Assembly (NCBI GenBank): GCA_011330545.1
Contig: DRQI01000056.1
Span: 1 to 5,329, forward strand
Origin: Flavobacteriia bacterium
GTDB lineage: Bacteria > Bacteroidota > Bacteroidia > Flavobacteriales > Flavobacteriaceae
Length of the DNA stretch: 5,329 nucleotides
Direction: 5' to 3'
The notes under the pieces are model-generated. The model searched no databases and was not told the DNA's origin. It saw only the letters and a program-made list of their open reading frames with translations. Of the stretch, positions 1 to 5,265 are shown piece after piece. Made by a program: the position numbers and the translations under genes. Every line of letters starts with the position of its first letter. Positions within the stretch are counted from its first letter, which is position 1.

Positions 1-129
1 ATGCTAATCAACGGAAGGCCTTTTCCTAAAGAGTATGATAGAAGAGACCTAATCTATTTTATTGACGATTTAACAGAACAAACTGAAATAGAAAGTAATT
101 GTCCAAAAGAATATGAAGTGGTTAATTAA
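1..129 (+). CDS. C-terminal fragment of a probable VKOR/thioredoxin-like protein (5' end outside window)
   Basis: The frame is open from the first base and ends at TAA 127-129, giving 42 residues. The first codon happens to be ATG, but I read it as internal because the fragment looks like the end of a larger protein. It begins M-L-I-N-G-R-P-F-P-K-E-Y and continues D-L-I-Y-F-I-D-D-L. The pattern (hydrophobic)-N-G-x-x-x-P-x-x-Y followed by D-L-x-Y-F resembles the last strand and helix of the thioredoxin-like domain that ends many Bacteroidota vitamin K epoxide reductase (VKOR) family proteins; some of these also carry a C39 peptidase domain. Such proteins are encoded beside double-glycine peptide exporters, which fits the two Cys-rich precursors directly downstream. 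If correct, it would be a membrane-bound disulfide-forming enzyme acting on the periplasmic side. The CxxC and VKOR domains are not visible here, so this is inference from a short tail. It could also be the end of a plain DsbA- or thioredoxin-like protein. Confidence 0.55.
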   Translation: MLINGRPFPKEYDRRDLIYFIDDLTEQTEIESNCPKEYEVVN

Positions 130-194
130 GAAGGGATATTACTTAAAAAAAACACTAAAAAAGAACAACACTTTGTAGAAAACAGACTGAAACT

Positions 195-218
195 TTGACG
201 GTCTTAAAATGTTCAAGG
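195..218 (+). promoter_or_regulatory. Upstream conserved motif, copy 1 (candidate promoter/operator or leader hairpin of peptide gene 1)
   Basis: This 24-nt block starts TTGACGGTCT and ends AATGTTCAAGG. It is repeated at 490-513 with 22 of 24 bases identical and lies 25 nt before the ATG of the first peptide gene. Together with the two preceding bases it forms an imperfect dyad: CTTTGA at 193-198 against TCAAGG at 213-218, with one pair becoming G-U in RNA. A TATAAATA follows at 219-226, 21 nt after the TTG. That spacing suits a Bacteroidota -33/-7 promoter, although the -7 match is poor. Conservation before both paralogs supports a regulatory role. Whether it is a promoter, a protein site or an RNA hairpin cannot be settled from sequence alone. 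Confidence 0.5.
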
Positions 219-243
219 TATAAATAAATTTAAATCTATTATT

Positions 244-432
244 ATGAAAAAACTAGCAAATTTAAAAGGTGTCAAAGCACTCAGTAAAAATGAACAAAAA
301 TCAATTAATGGAGGACTTCAAAGAAATTGCCTCTACATTGCATGTCAATGGGGATGTTGTGATGGAGCATGTTTGTCGCAAGGTCAAGCTGGGGTAATCT
401 GTGAACCGGCTCCAACAGGAGACTATGAATAA
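244..432 (+). CDS. Double-glycine leader, cysteine-rich secreted peptide precursor 1
   Basis: This 62-residue precursor has a bacteriocin-type leader, residues 1-24, beginning MKKLANLKGVKALSK and ending INGG. The hydrophobic positions, the acidic E17 and the GG at 23-24 fit leaders cleaved by C39 peptidase domains of ABC exporters. Cleavage after G24 would release a 38-residue core with six cysteines (29, 34, 38, 39, 43, 53), spaced C-x4-C-x3-CC-x3-C-x9-C. Six cysteines could make three disulfides. The core has one Arg and no Lys against four acidic residues, so it is anionic, unlike classical cationic bacteriocins. The start is chosen because the second peptide gene aligns from the same Met and the same TTATT precedes both ATGs. 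No Shine-Dalgarno site is visible, as is usual in Bacteroidota. The gene lies 114 bp after the probable VKOR/thioredoxin gene. Function is unknown: bacteriocin, signal or other exported peptide are all possible. I do not recognise the core. Confidence 0.85.
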   Translation: MKKLANLKGVKALSKNEQKSINGGLQRNCLYIACQWGCCDGACLSQGQAGVICEPAPTGDYE

Positions 433-489
433 AGTCTCTTTTTTACTAATAAGAATTTATTCTAATAATTTCAGTAATTACTAAAAACC

Positions 490-513
490 TTGACAGTCTC
501 AAAATGTTCAAGG
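490..513 (+). promoter_or_regulatory. Upstream conserved motif, copy 2 (candidate promoter/operator or leader hairpin of peptide gene 2)
   Basis: Second copy of the motif at 195-218, beginning TTGACAGTCT and ending AATGTTCAAGG, 24 nt before the ATG at 538. It differs at two positions only. Here the dyad is perfect: CCTTGA at 488-493 pairs with TCAAGG at 508-513 across a 14-nt spacer. A TACTTAG at 517-523 lies 24 nt after the TTG and is a weak -7 candidate. Its presence in front of the second gene, and not only before the first, suggests that each peptide gene has its own control signal. Confidence 0.5.
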
Positions 514-537
514 CCATACTTAGTTAAAATTTTTATT

Positions 538-726
538 ATGAAAAAATTAGCAAATTTAAAAGGTGCAAAAGAACTTGACAAAAATGAAAGAAAAAACATT
601 AAAGGTGGGGGCAATGGAGGATATAATTGTCCGGGGCCTGTGCTTATTGGCGATAATTGCTGTGTTGGTGGGTATGCACCCGTCTATTGTCAAGGAGTAT
701 TAATTGATCAAATACCCTGTGAGTAA
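538..726 (+). CDS. Double-glycine leader, cysteine-rich secreted peptide precursor 2
   Basis: A second 62-residue precursor, 105 bp after the first. Leader residues 1-24 begin MKKLANLKGAKELDK and end IKGG, identical to precursor 1 at 18 of 24 positions. The core (25-62) does not align convincingly with that of precursor 1, apart from a shared CC pair and an overall Cys-, Gly- and Tyr-containing style. It has five cysteines (31, 41, 42, 51, 61) with spacing C-x9-CC-x8-C-x9-C. The odd number leaves one free for a dimer or other bond. It has no Lys or Arg and three acidic residues, hence is anionic. The GG at 23-24 is the expected cleavage site, but the run G23-G24-G25-N-G27-G28 leaves exact processing uncertain. 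The frame also opens at TTG 490, but the ATG at 538 is the start because the leader homology begins there and the TTG lies in the conserved upstream motif. Export and maturation are presumably shared with precursor 1. I do not recognise the core. Confidence 0.85.
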   Translation: MKKLANLKGAKELDKNERKNIKGGGNGGYNCPGPVLIGDNCCVGGYAPVYCQGVLIDQIPCE

Positions 727-770
727 TATTTATAAAATTCAGGGTTCTTAGATTTTATCTTCGATGCATT

Positions 771-798
771 AAACCGCCGACATCATTGGCGGTTTTTT
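771..798 (+). terminator. Rho-independent terminator after the peptide genes
   Basis: AAACCGCC (771-778) pairs exactly with GGCGGTTT (788-795), and the stem can extend by a G-T and an A-T pair to leave a five-base loop CATCA. The right arm runs into T793-T798. It lies 45 bp after the stop of precursor 2 and would end the peptide transcript before ppdK. It is the clearest intrinsic terminator in the window. Confidence 0.85.
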
Positions 799-950
799 AA
801 ATAGATTACTGTAAATATACTTTGGGTTGCTGATTTTAATAAGATAATTCTATATTATATAACTTCAACAAAATTTAGAATAATTTTGTATTCTCTTCCA
901 AATCCCTAAACATTCCCCCATAATTTCAGTAACAATCATCACACAATAAC

Positions 951-964
951 ATGATTTAAATCAT
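951..964. promoter_or_regulatory. Candidate CRP/FNR-family operator upstream of ppdK
   Basis: ATGATTTAAATCAT is a perfect 14-bp palindrome. Its core TGAT-N4-ATCA matches the central part of the FNR-type site (TTGAT-N4-ATCAA); only the outermost bases differ. Its centre (957.5) is about 41 bp before the start point predicted from the TAATTTTG box at 987-994, the usual position for class II activation by this family. Palindromes made of A and T alone arise readily in AT-rich DNA, but this one includes G and C at the symmetric positions. The regulator is not in the window. Confidence 0.4.
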
Positions 965-986
965 TAAAATTCAGTAACAAAAGTTA

Positions 987-994
987 TAATTTTG
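987..994 (+). promoter_or_regulatory. Candidate -7 element of the ppdK promoter
   Basis: TAATTTTG is an exact match to the Bacteroidota -7 consensus TAnnTTTG and puts transcription start near 997-1001, about 30 nt before the ATG at 1029. No TTG is found 19-23 nt upstream, so the -33 element is missing or weak. The palindrome at 951-964 occupies the place where an activator could compensate. An alternative exact box lies at 881-888. Confidence 0.45.
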
Positions 995-1028
995 ATAGCG
1001 GATTTTTTTTAACAATAGATTTAATATT

Positions 1029-3758
1029 ATGGAGACTTTACAAGATGTAAAAATGAGTGTGTATAAATTCGGAAATAAAACAGCCGATGGAAATAGCAAT
1101 ATGAGAGACCTTTTAGGAGGCAAAGGTGCAAATTTGGCTGAAATGAGCTTAATCGGAATACCGGTTCCTCCCGGATTTACCATCACTACCGAAGTATGTA
1201 CAAAATACAATCAATTAGGCAAAGAAGCTGTCATTGAAATGATAAAAGACGAAGTTGAAAAAGCCATCGAAAGTATTGAACAAGTCATGGGTACTAAATT
1301 TGGAGACAAAGAAAACCCTTTGCTAATTTCAGTGCGCTCCGGGGCACGAGTTTCAATGCCGGGGATGATGGATACAGTATTAAATTTAGGATTGAATGAC
1401 GATGCCGTTATCGGGTTGGCAAAAAAAACAAATAATGAACGCCTCGCGTGGGATTCATACCGGCGTTTTGTTCAAATGTACGGAGGAGTAGTTTTGGGAA
1501 TGAAACCTGAATCAAAAGACGATATCGACCCCTTTGAAGAAATTATAGAAGCCCTAAAACATAAAAGAAATATAAAATTAGATACCGAATTTACAGTACA
1601 AGATTTAAAAGATTTGGTATACGATTTTAAAGATACCGTAAAAAAACGTACCGGACATGAATTTCCGGTAAATCCATGGGATCAGTTGTGGGGAGCCGTA
1701 ATGGCCGTATTTAACAGTTGGAATGGCGATAGGGCTATCTATTACAGAAAAATGCACGGTTACCCTTCAGATTGGGGAACCGCCGTAAATGTGCAGGCAA
1801 TGGTTTTTGGTAATATGGGCGAAAATTCAGGTACGGGTGTTTGCTTTACGCGCGATGCTGCTACCGGTGAAAATGTTTTTAATGGAGAATATTTAATTAA
1901 TGCCCAAGGAGAAGATGTAGTTGCCGGAGTAAGAACACCACAACAGATTACTAAATTAGGCTCACAACGCTGGGCAGCATTGGCCAACGTTGAAGAAGCA
2001 GAAAGAAAAGAAAAATATCCTTCCCTAGAAGAATTAATGCCTTCTGTTTACAATGAACTAAATACCTATCAAGACAAATTAGAAAAGCATTATCGCGATA
2101 TGCAAGATATGGAATTTACCATACAAGAAGGTAAACTATGGATTTTGCAAACAAGAAATGGAAAACGCACCGGAGCCGCCATGGTAAAAATAGCCGTTGA
2201 CCTTTTAAAAGAAAAATTAATTGATGAAAAAGAAGCCTTACTCAGGATAGAACCCAATAAATTAGATGAGTTATTACACCCCGTTTTTGACCCTAAAGCC
2301 CTCAAAACATCCCGTGTAATAGCACAAGGCTTGCCTGCCTCTCCGGGAGCAGCCACGGGGCAAATTGTTTTCTTTGCCGACGAAGCCAATAAATATAAAA
2401 ATACCATTTTAACACGTATCGAGACATCACCCGAAGATTTAGAAGGTATGAACCTTGCCAAAGGTATTTTAACTGCCCGTGGCGGAATGACTTCACATGC
2501 AGCCGTAGTAGCAAGAGGTATGGGAAAATGTTGTATTTCAGGCGCCGGAAGCATCCATATAGATTATAAAAAACGAACCATGGTAATTGATGGAAAAGAG
2601 TTTCATGAAGGCGACTGGATTTCATTAAATGGTACCACCGGAAATATTTTTGAAGGAAAAGTAGCAACTATTGAACCCGAATTGAGTGGCGAGTTTGCAG
2701 AAATTATGGAATTGTCAGACAAATATGCTACCATGAAAGTTAGAACAAATGCCGATACCCCTAAAGACGCAAAAGTAGCACGTAATTTTGGGGCACAAGG
2801 GATTGGTTTGACTAGGACAGAACACATGTTTTTTGAAGTTGACCGTATCAAAGCCATGCGCGAAATGATATTAGCAGATACCGTAAAAGGAAGAAGGCAA
2901 GCCCTAGAAGAGTTACTGCCGATGCAGCGCAGTGACTTTGAAGGAATTTTTGAAGCCATGCAGGGATTGCCGGTTACCATCAGGTTACTAGACCCACCTT
3001 TACACGAATTTGTGCCCCATCAATTGGCAACCCAAAAAGAATTGGCCGAAGAGATGCACATTTCATTACAAGCCATTAAAAACAAAGTAGCAGAGTTAGA
3101 AGAGTTTAACCCAATGTTAGGCCATAGAGGTTGTAGGTTAGGCAATACCTATCCTGAAATAACCGAAATGCAAACGAGGGCCATTATAGAAGCAGCCTTA
3201 GACCTAAAAGCAAAAGGAGTGGAGGCGAAACCCGAAATAATGGTGCCTTTGGTAGGAACATTAAATGAATTTATCGAACAAGAAAATATTATTAGGGCTA
3301 CCGCTTCAAAGGTATTTGAAGAAAGAAATGATACTATAGATTATTTGGTAGGTACAATGATTGAAATTCCACGGGCGGCCTTAACAGCCGATTTAATCGC
3401 ACAGCGGGCTGAGTTTTTCTCTTTCGGAACCAATGATTTAACACAAATGACCTTTGGGTACTCCAGAGACGATGCCGGTAAATTCTTACCGATATATATA
3501 GAAAAAGGCATTTTAACTGTTGATCCGTTTGAGGTGTTAGATCAAGAAGGCGTAGGCCAACTCGTAAAAATGGGTACCGAAAAAGGGCGCAGTGTAAAAC
3601 CAACCCTAAAAGTTGGTATTTGTGGCGAGCACGGTGGAGAACCTAGTTCAGTAGAATTCTGTTATACTACCGGAATGGATTATGTAAGCTGTTCGCCTTT
3701 TAGGGTTCCTATTGCACGGGTAGCCTCAGCACAGGCAGCCATAAAAGAAAACAGGTAA
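1029..3758 (+). CDS. ppdK: Pyruvate, phosphate dikinase
   Basis: This cytosolic enzyme interconverts pyruvate + ATP + Pi and PEP + AMP + PPi. At 909 residues it is full length (the Clostridium symbiosum enzyme has 874). Domain order by analogy: N-terminal ATP-grasp nucleotide-binding domain about 10-380, with GGKGANLAEM at 30-39, VRSGARVSMPG at 102-112 and QTRNGKRTG at 374-382; phosphohistidine swivel domain about 425-540, with GGMTSHAAVVARG at 485-497 and the phosphorylated His490; C-terminal PEP/pyruvate TIM barrel about 565-905. In the barrel Arg596 (TRTEHMFF), Arg652 (RLLDPPLHEF), Glu779 (MIEIPRAAL), Asp803 (GTNDLTQM) and Cys865 (GICGEHGGEPSS) match the known active-site residues, so the enzyme should be functional. 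The ATG at 1053, followed by SVYKFGNKTADG, is a reasonable alternative start because homology begins near YKFG and the base context TAAAA-ATG is favourable. The gene stands alone, with its own promoter region and a terminator behind it, so it is probably monocistronic. It can serve gluconeogenesis or PPi-linked glycolysis. Confidence 0.97.
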   Translation: METLQDVKMSVYKFGNKTADGNSNMRDLLGGKGANLAEMSLIGIPVPPGFTITTEVCTKYNQLGKEAVIEMIKDEVEKAIESIEQVMGTKFGDKENPLLISVRSGARVSMPGMMDTVLNLGLNDDAVIGLAKKTNNERLAWDSYRRFVQMYGGVVLGMKPESKDDIDPFEEIIEALKHKRNIKLDTEFTVQDLKDLVYDFKDTVKKRTGHEFPVNPWDQLWGAVMAVFNSWNGDRAIYYRKMHGYPSDWGTAVNVQAMVFGNMGENSGTGVCFTRDAATGENVFNGEYLINAQGEDVVAGVRTPQQITKLGSQRWAALANVEEAERKEKYPSLEELMPSVYNELNTYQDKLEKHYRDMQDMEFTIQEGKLWILQTRNGKRTGAAMVKIAVDLLKEKLIDEKEALLRIEPNKLDELLHPVFDPKALKTSRVIAQGLPASPGAATGQIVFFADEANKYKNTILTRIETSPEDLEGMNLAKGILTARGGMTSHAAVVARGMGKCCISGAGSIHIDYKKRTMVIDGKEFHEGDWISLNGTTGNIFEGKVATIEPELSGEFAEIMELSDKYATMKVRTNADTPKDAKVARNFGAQGIGLTRTEHMFFEVDRIKAMREMILADTVKGRRQALEELLPMQRSDFEGIFEAMQGLPVTIRLLDPPLHEFVPHQLATQKELAEEMHISLQAIKNKVAELEEFNPMLGHRGCRLGNTYPEITEMQTRAIIEAALDLKAKGVEAKPEIMVPLVGTLNEFIEQENIIRATASKVFEERNDTIDYLVGTMIEIPRAALTADLIAQRAEFFSFGTNDLTQMTFGYSRDDAGKFLPIYIEKGILTVDPFEVLDQEGVGQLVKMGTEKGRSVKPTLKVGICGEHGGEPSSVEFCYTTGMDYVSCSPFRVPIARVASAQAAIKENR

Positions 3759-3771
3759 TAGTTATATAGAA

Positions 3772-3806
3772 AAACCCGAAGTAAGCACATTTCTTACTTC
3801 GGGTTT
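3772..3806. terminator. Bidirectional terminator between ppdK and the lipoprotein operon
   Basis: A perfect 14-bp stem pairs 3772-3785 (AAACCCGAAGTAAG) with 3793-3806 across a seven-base loop. It starts 13 bp after the ppdK stop. The T-tract on the plus strand is short (GGGTTTCTC), while the minus-strand transcript reads GGGTTTTTC. It should therefore act for both converging transcripts and perhaps better for the minus strand, whose last gene ends 76 bp away. Confidence 0.8.
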
Positions 3807-3882
3807 CTCAATTAAAACAGAACTATTCGTAGTAAAGAATTTTAAAATAGATGAGTTATGAATAAACTTACCATAGCTTCTT

Positions 3883-4401
3883 TTATTCAGCCGTTGGAGG
3901 ATATTTCGTCATTATTTCATAGACAAATTCTTTGATTTGTTTTTCTTTATTGCTAGCTGTTTCTTTCGTATTTAAGTAATTCAAAATCCCTGAAGCCGTA
4001 CCTTGCCATACCATTTTTTTATCTGCATAGTCAATAAGTTCTACGGTAATTTCTCCATTGGTAAATCTTCTTGTTGAAGGCCAACGCGAAAAAGAACCGT
4101 TTAAATTTCTAAATTCAACATGCTCTTCCGCATCGGTGGCAATATTTACCAATAAATCAGGGTGTTTAGATTTGGCAAACCCCTTATTTTTCAATTGAAC
4201 CTCAACAGCAGACAATATTCTTTTTTTATCAATCTCAGAAAGGTTTGCGGCATTGATTCCTTTTTTGTAAAAAGCGTATGTTTTATATTTTTCAAAATTG
4301 GTTTTCGTATCATAATCAGAAGAAACTCTTACAGAGCTGCAAGAAGATAATAATACCAATACTAAAAAAACAGAAGCCGATAGTTTCAAAAGATTTTTCA
4401 T
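3883..4401 (-). CDS. DUF4136-type lipoprotein, shorter paralog
   Basis: A 172-residue protein with a type II signal peptide: basic start MKNLLK, a hydrophobic stretch to residue 18, and lipobox L18-S-S-C21, so Cys21 should be lipidated. The mature part resembles the DUF4136 family of cell-envelope lipoproteins. It opens with VRVSSDYDTKTNFEKYKTYA (24-43), then AFYKKGI, the conserved PDLLVNI (81-87), ELIDYADKKMVWQG (121-134) and a C-terminal helix with KEFVYEIMTKYPPTAE. The family role is not established. No charged run follows Cys21, so surface export is not obvious and a periplasm-facing anchor is more likely (inference). The start lies 2 bp after the stop of the upstream paralog, implying one transcript and translational coupling. 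The two proteins share the same plan and are tandem duplicates. This copy lacks the Tyr/Gly-rich insertion, having only a short loop (about 92-115) there. Confidence 0.85.
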   Translation of the reverse strand: MKNLLKLSASVFLVLVLLSSCSSVRVSSDYDTKTNFEKYKTYAFYKKGINAANLSEIDKKRILSAVEVQLKNKGFAKSKHPDLLVNIATDAEEHVEFRNLNGSFSRWPSTRRFTNGEITVELIDYADKKMVWQGTASGILNYLNTKETASNKEKQIKEFVYEIMTKYPPTAE

Positions 4402-4403
4402 AA

Positions 4404-4967
4404 TTATTCACTTGTTGGTGGGTATTCAGCCATTATTTCACTTACAAACTCTTTAATACGGGCTTCTTTTTTAGCTACATCCTTAGAGGTAATCAAAGCA
4501 CCGGTACCCATACCTTGCCATGCCAATTCTTTTTTATTGGCATCAATAAGGTCAATAAATAAAGTACCTTCGGTAGACCGGGTAACATTGTTATATGCAC
4601 CGTATCCAAATCCGTAAGGCCCTAATCCATAGTGGGCATAACCACCATAGTAAAAAGGATACCATCCGTAATAATTATCATTATAAACATTTATTTTTTC
4701 TCTAGATTTGGTAAAGATGTTTACTAACAAATCAGGATTTTCAGACTTAGTAAAGCCCTTTGCCAATAAATTAGCCTCAATGGCACGTAAAATCCTACGT
4801 TTGTCTAAATCAGAAATATCAACTTTATCAATTCCTTTTTTATAGAAAGCAAATGTTTTATATTGGTTAAAGTCTGTTTTTTCATCATAATCAGAAGAGA
4901 CTCTAACAGAAACACACGATGTTGCAATAAAGAGCAACACTAATGGGATTAATTTTAAAATTTTCAT
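4404..4967 (-). CDS. DUF4136-type lipoprotein with Tyr/Gly-rich insertion
   Basis: A 187-residue lipoprotein and the first secure gene of the minus-strand operon. The signal peptide MKILKLIPLVLLFIATSC has its lipid-accepting Cys at 18; the lipobox A-T-S-C is slightly atypical at -3. The DUF4136-like mature part matches the downstream paralog: VRVSSDYDEKTDFNQYKTFA (21-40), FYKKGI, PDLLVNI (78-84), a W-Q-G at 150-152 and the end EFVSEIMAEYPPTSE. Between the two halves, residues 95-127 form a low-complexity segment dense in Tyr and Gly (for example YYGGYAHYGLGPYGFGYG). Such aromatic/Gly tracts are common in envelope proteins and may be flexible or mediate contacts; their role here is unknown. 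The ATG at 4967 is chosen because the signal peptide starts there. It overlaps the stop of a doubtful upstream ORF by ATGA. Function of the family is unknown; an envelope structural or stress role is only a guess. Confidence 0.87.
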   Translation of the reverse strand: MKILKLIPLVLLFIATSCVSVRVSSDYDEKTDFNQYKTFAFYKKGIDKVDISDLDKRRILRAIEANLLAKGFTKSENPDLLVNIFTKSREKINVYNDNYYGWYPFYYGGYAHYGLGPYGFGYGAYNNVTRSTEGTLFIDLIDANKKELAWQGMGTGALITSKDVAKKEARIKEFVSEIMAEYPPTSE

Positions 4968-5182
4968 ATCAATAATGTGTTAAAATATGTTTTAGCAGTG
5001 CATTTACTAAAAATTAGGTTTAGCTTCCATGCACTTGTTATGCAAAAAATTGCTTCTTCATCTCTTGCGCAACTACGTTTGAGTATTCTAAAGATATAAC
5101 CTTGAAATATCATTTTTTTAACGTTGTTTCGCTTTAAAACAGCATCAAGAATCATGCCGAAACCATCATTTTCATTACCCAT
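4964..5182 (-). CDS. Doubtful 72-residue ORF upstream of the lipoprotein operon
   Basis: The reading frame encodes a protein beginning MGNENDGFGMILDAVLKRNN and ending in a Cys- and Phe-containing stretch, TAKTYFNTLLI. I recognise no family. In favour: its stop overlaps the lipoprotein start as ATGA, and a TATATTTG promoter-like box sits 17 nt before its ATG. Against: the composition of the second half (scattered Cys, Trp, Ile and Phe) looks like translated AT-rich noncoding DNA, and its 3' half contains a nested hairpin (4997-5035) expected of a leader RNA. I think an untranslated leader or a decayed gene end is somewhat more likely than a real protein. Confidence 0.22.
   Translation of the reverse strand: MGNENDGFGMILDAVLKRNNVKKMIFQGYIFRILKRSCARDEEAIFCITSAWKLNLIFSKCTAKTYFNTLLI
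4997..5035 (-). promoter_or_regulatory. Nested hairpin in the presumed leader of the lipoprotein operon
   Basis: An outer pair AGTGCAT (4997-5003) with ATGCACT (5029-5035) encloses an inner pair CTAAA (5007-5011) with TTTAG (5019-5023), leaving a seven-base loop and an asymmetric internal loop. In the minus-strand transcript it would end 29 nt before the lipoprotein ATG. It has no U-tract and so is not an intrinsic terminator. A leader structure affecting translation or stability is possible. Confidence 0.35.
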
Positions 5183-5198
5183 AAAACTAGTGTCAAGT

Positions 5199-5206
5199 CA
5201 AATATA
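5199..5206 (-). promoter_or_regulatory. Candidate -7 element for the lipoprotein operon
   Basis: On the minus strand this reads TATATTTG, an exact TAnnTTTG match. Transcription would begin near 5193, giving a leader of about 225 nt to the lipoprotein start at 4967, or about 10 nt to the doubtful ORF at 5182. No TTG is found at the -33 position. TTGAC is directly repeated across the box end (TTGACTTGAC). Confidence 0.4.
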
Positions 5207-5265
5207 GAATCAATAGGTTCAGTCTTGTTCTTTTTCTGTAGTACAGCCTTAAAATTTTTGGAACT

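Larger units (their letters stand above)
799..1028. other. Intergenic region between the peptide terminator and ppdK
   Basis: No gene is seen in these 230 bases. The region is very AT-rich. It carries two exact TAnnTTTG boxes (881-888 and 987-994), a 14-bp palindrome at 951-964, and an 11-bp direct repeat TTCAGTAACAA at 925-935 and 970-980 on either side of the palindrome. Overlapping small dyads surround the first box: CAAAATT 869-875 with AATTTTG 882-888, and AGAATA 877-882 with TATTCT 889-894. Eight T residues lie at 1003-1010. Confidence 0.6.

Noticed and set aside
1..3. ATG at position 1 as the true start of a 42-residue protein
   Set aside because: The fragment resembles the end of a thioredoxin-like domain; a free-standing 42-residue product would lack the fold. 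The gene most likely continues to the left.
452..463. AGAAT/ATTCT dyad after peptide gene 1 as a terminator
   Set aside because: Only five weak A/T-rich pairs with a two-base loop and no T-tract; unlikely to stop transcription.
490..537. In-frame TTG start extending peptide gene 2 by 16 codons
   Set aside because: The extension lies in the conserved upstream motif, and homology with the first precursor begins at the ATG 538; peptide gene 1 has no such extension.
971..1210. Minus-strand 79-codon frame across the ppdK start
   Set aside because: It overlaps the regulatory region and the conserved N-terminus of ppdK and encodes nothing recognisable.
2090..2667. Long minus-strand open frames inside ppdK
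   Set aside because: They lie opposite a strongly conserved coding sequence and show no domain, signal or start context of their own; they are complementary-strand shadows.
4162..4350. Plus-strand 62-codon frame inside the shorter lipoprotein gene
   Set aside because: Antisense to a well-supported lipoprotein; composition looks like reversed coding sequence.
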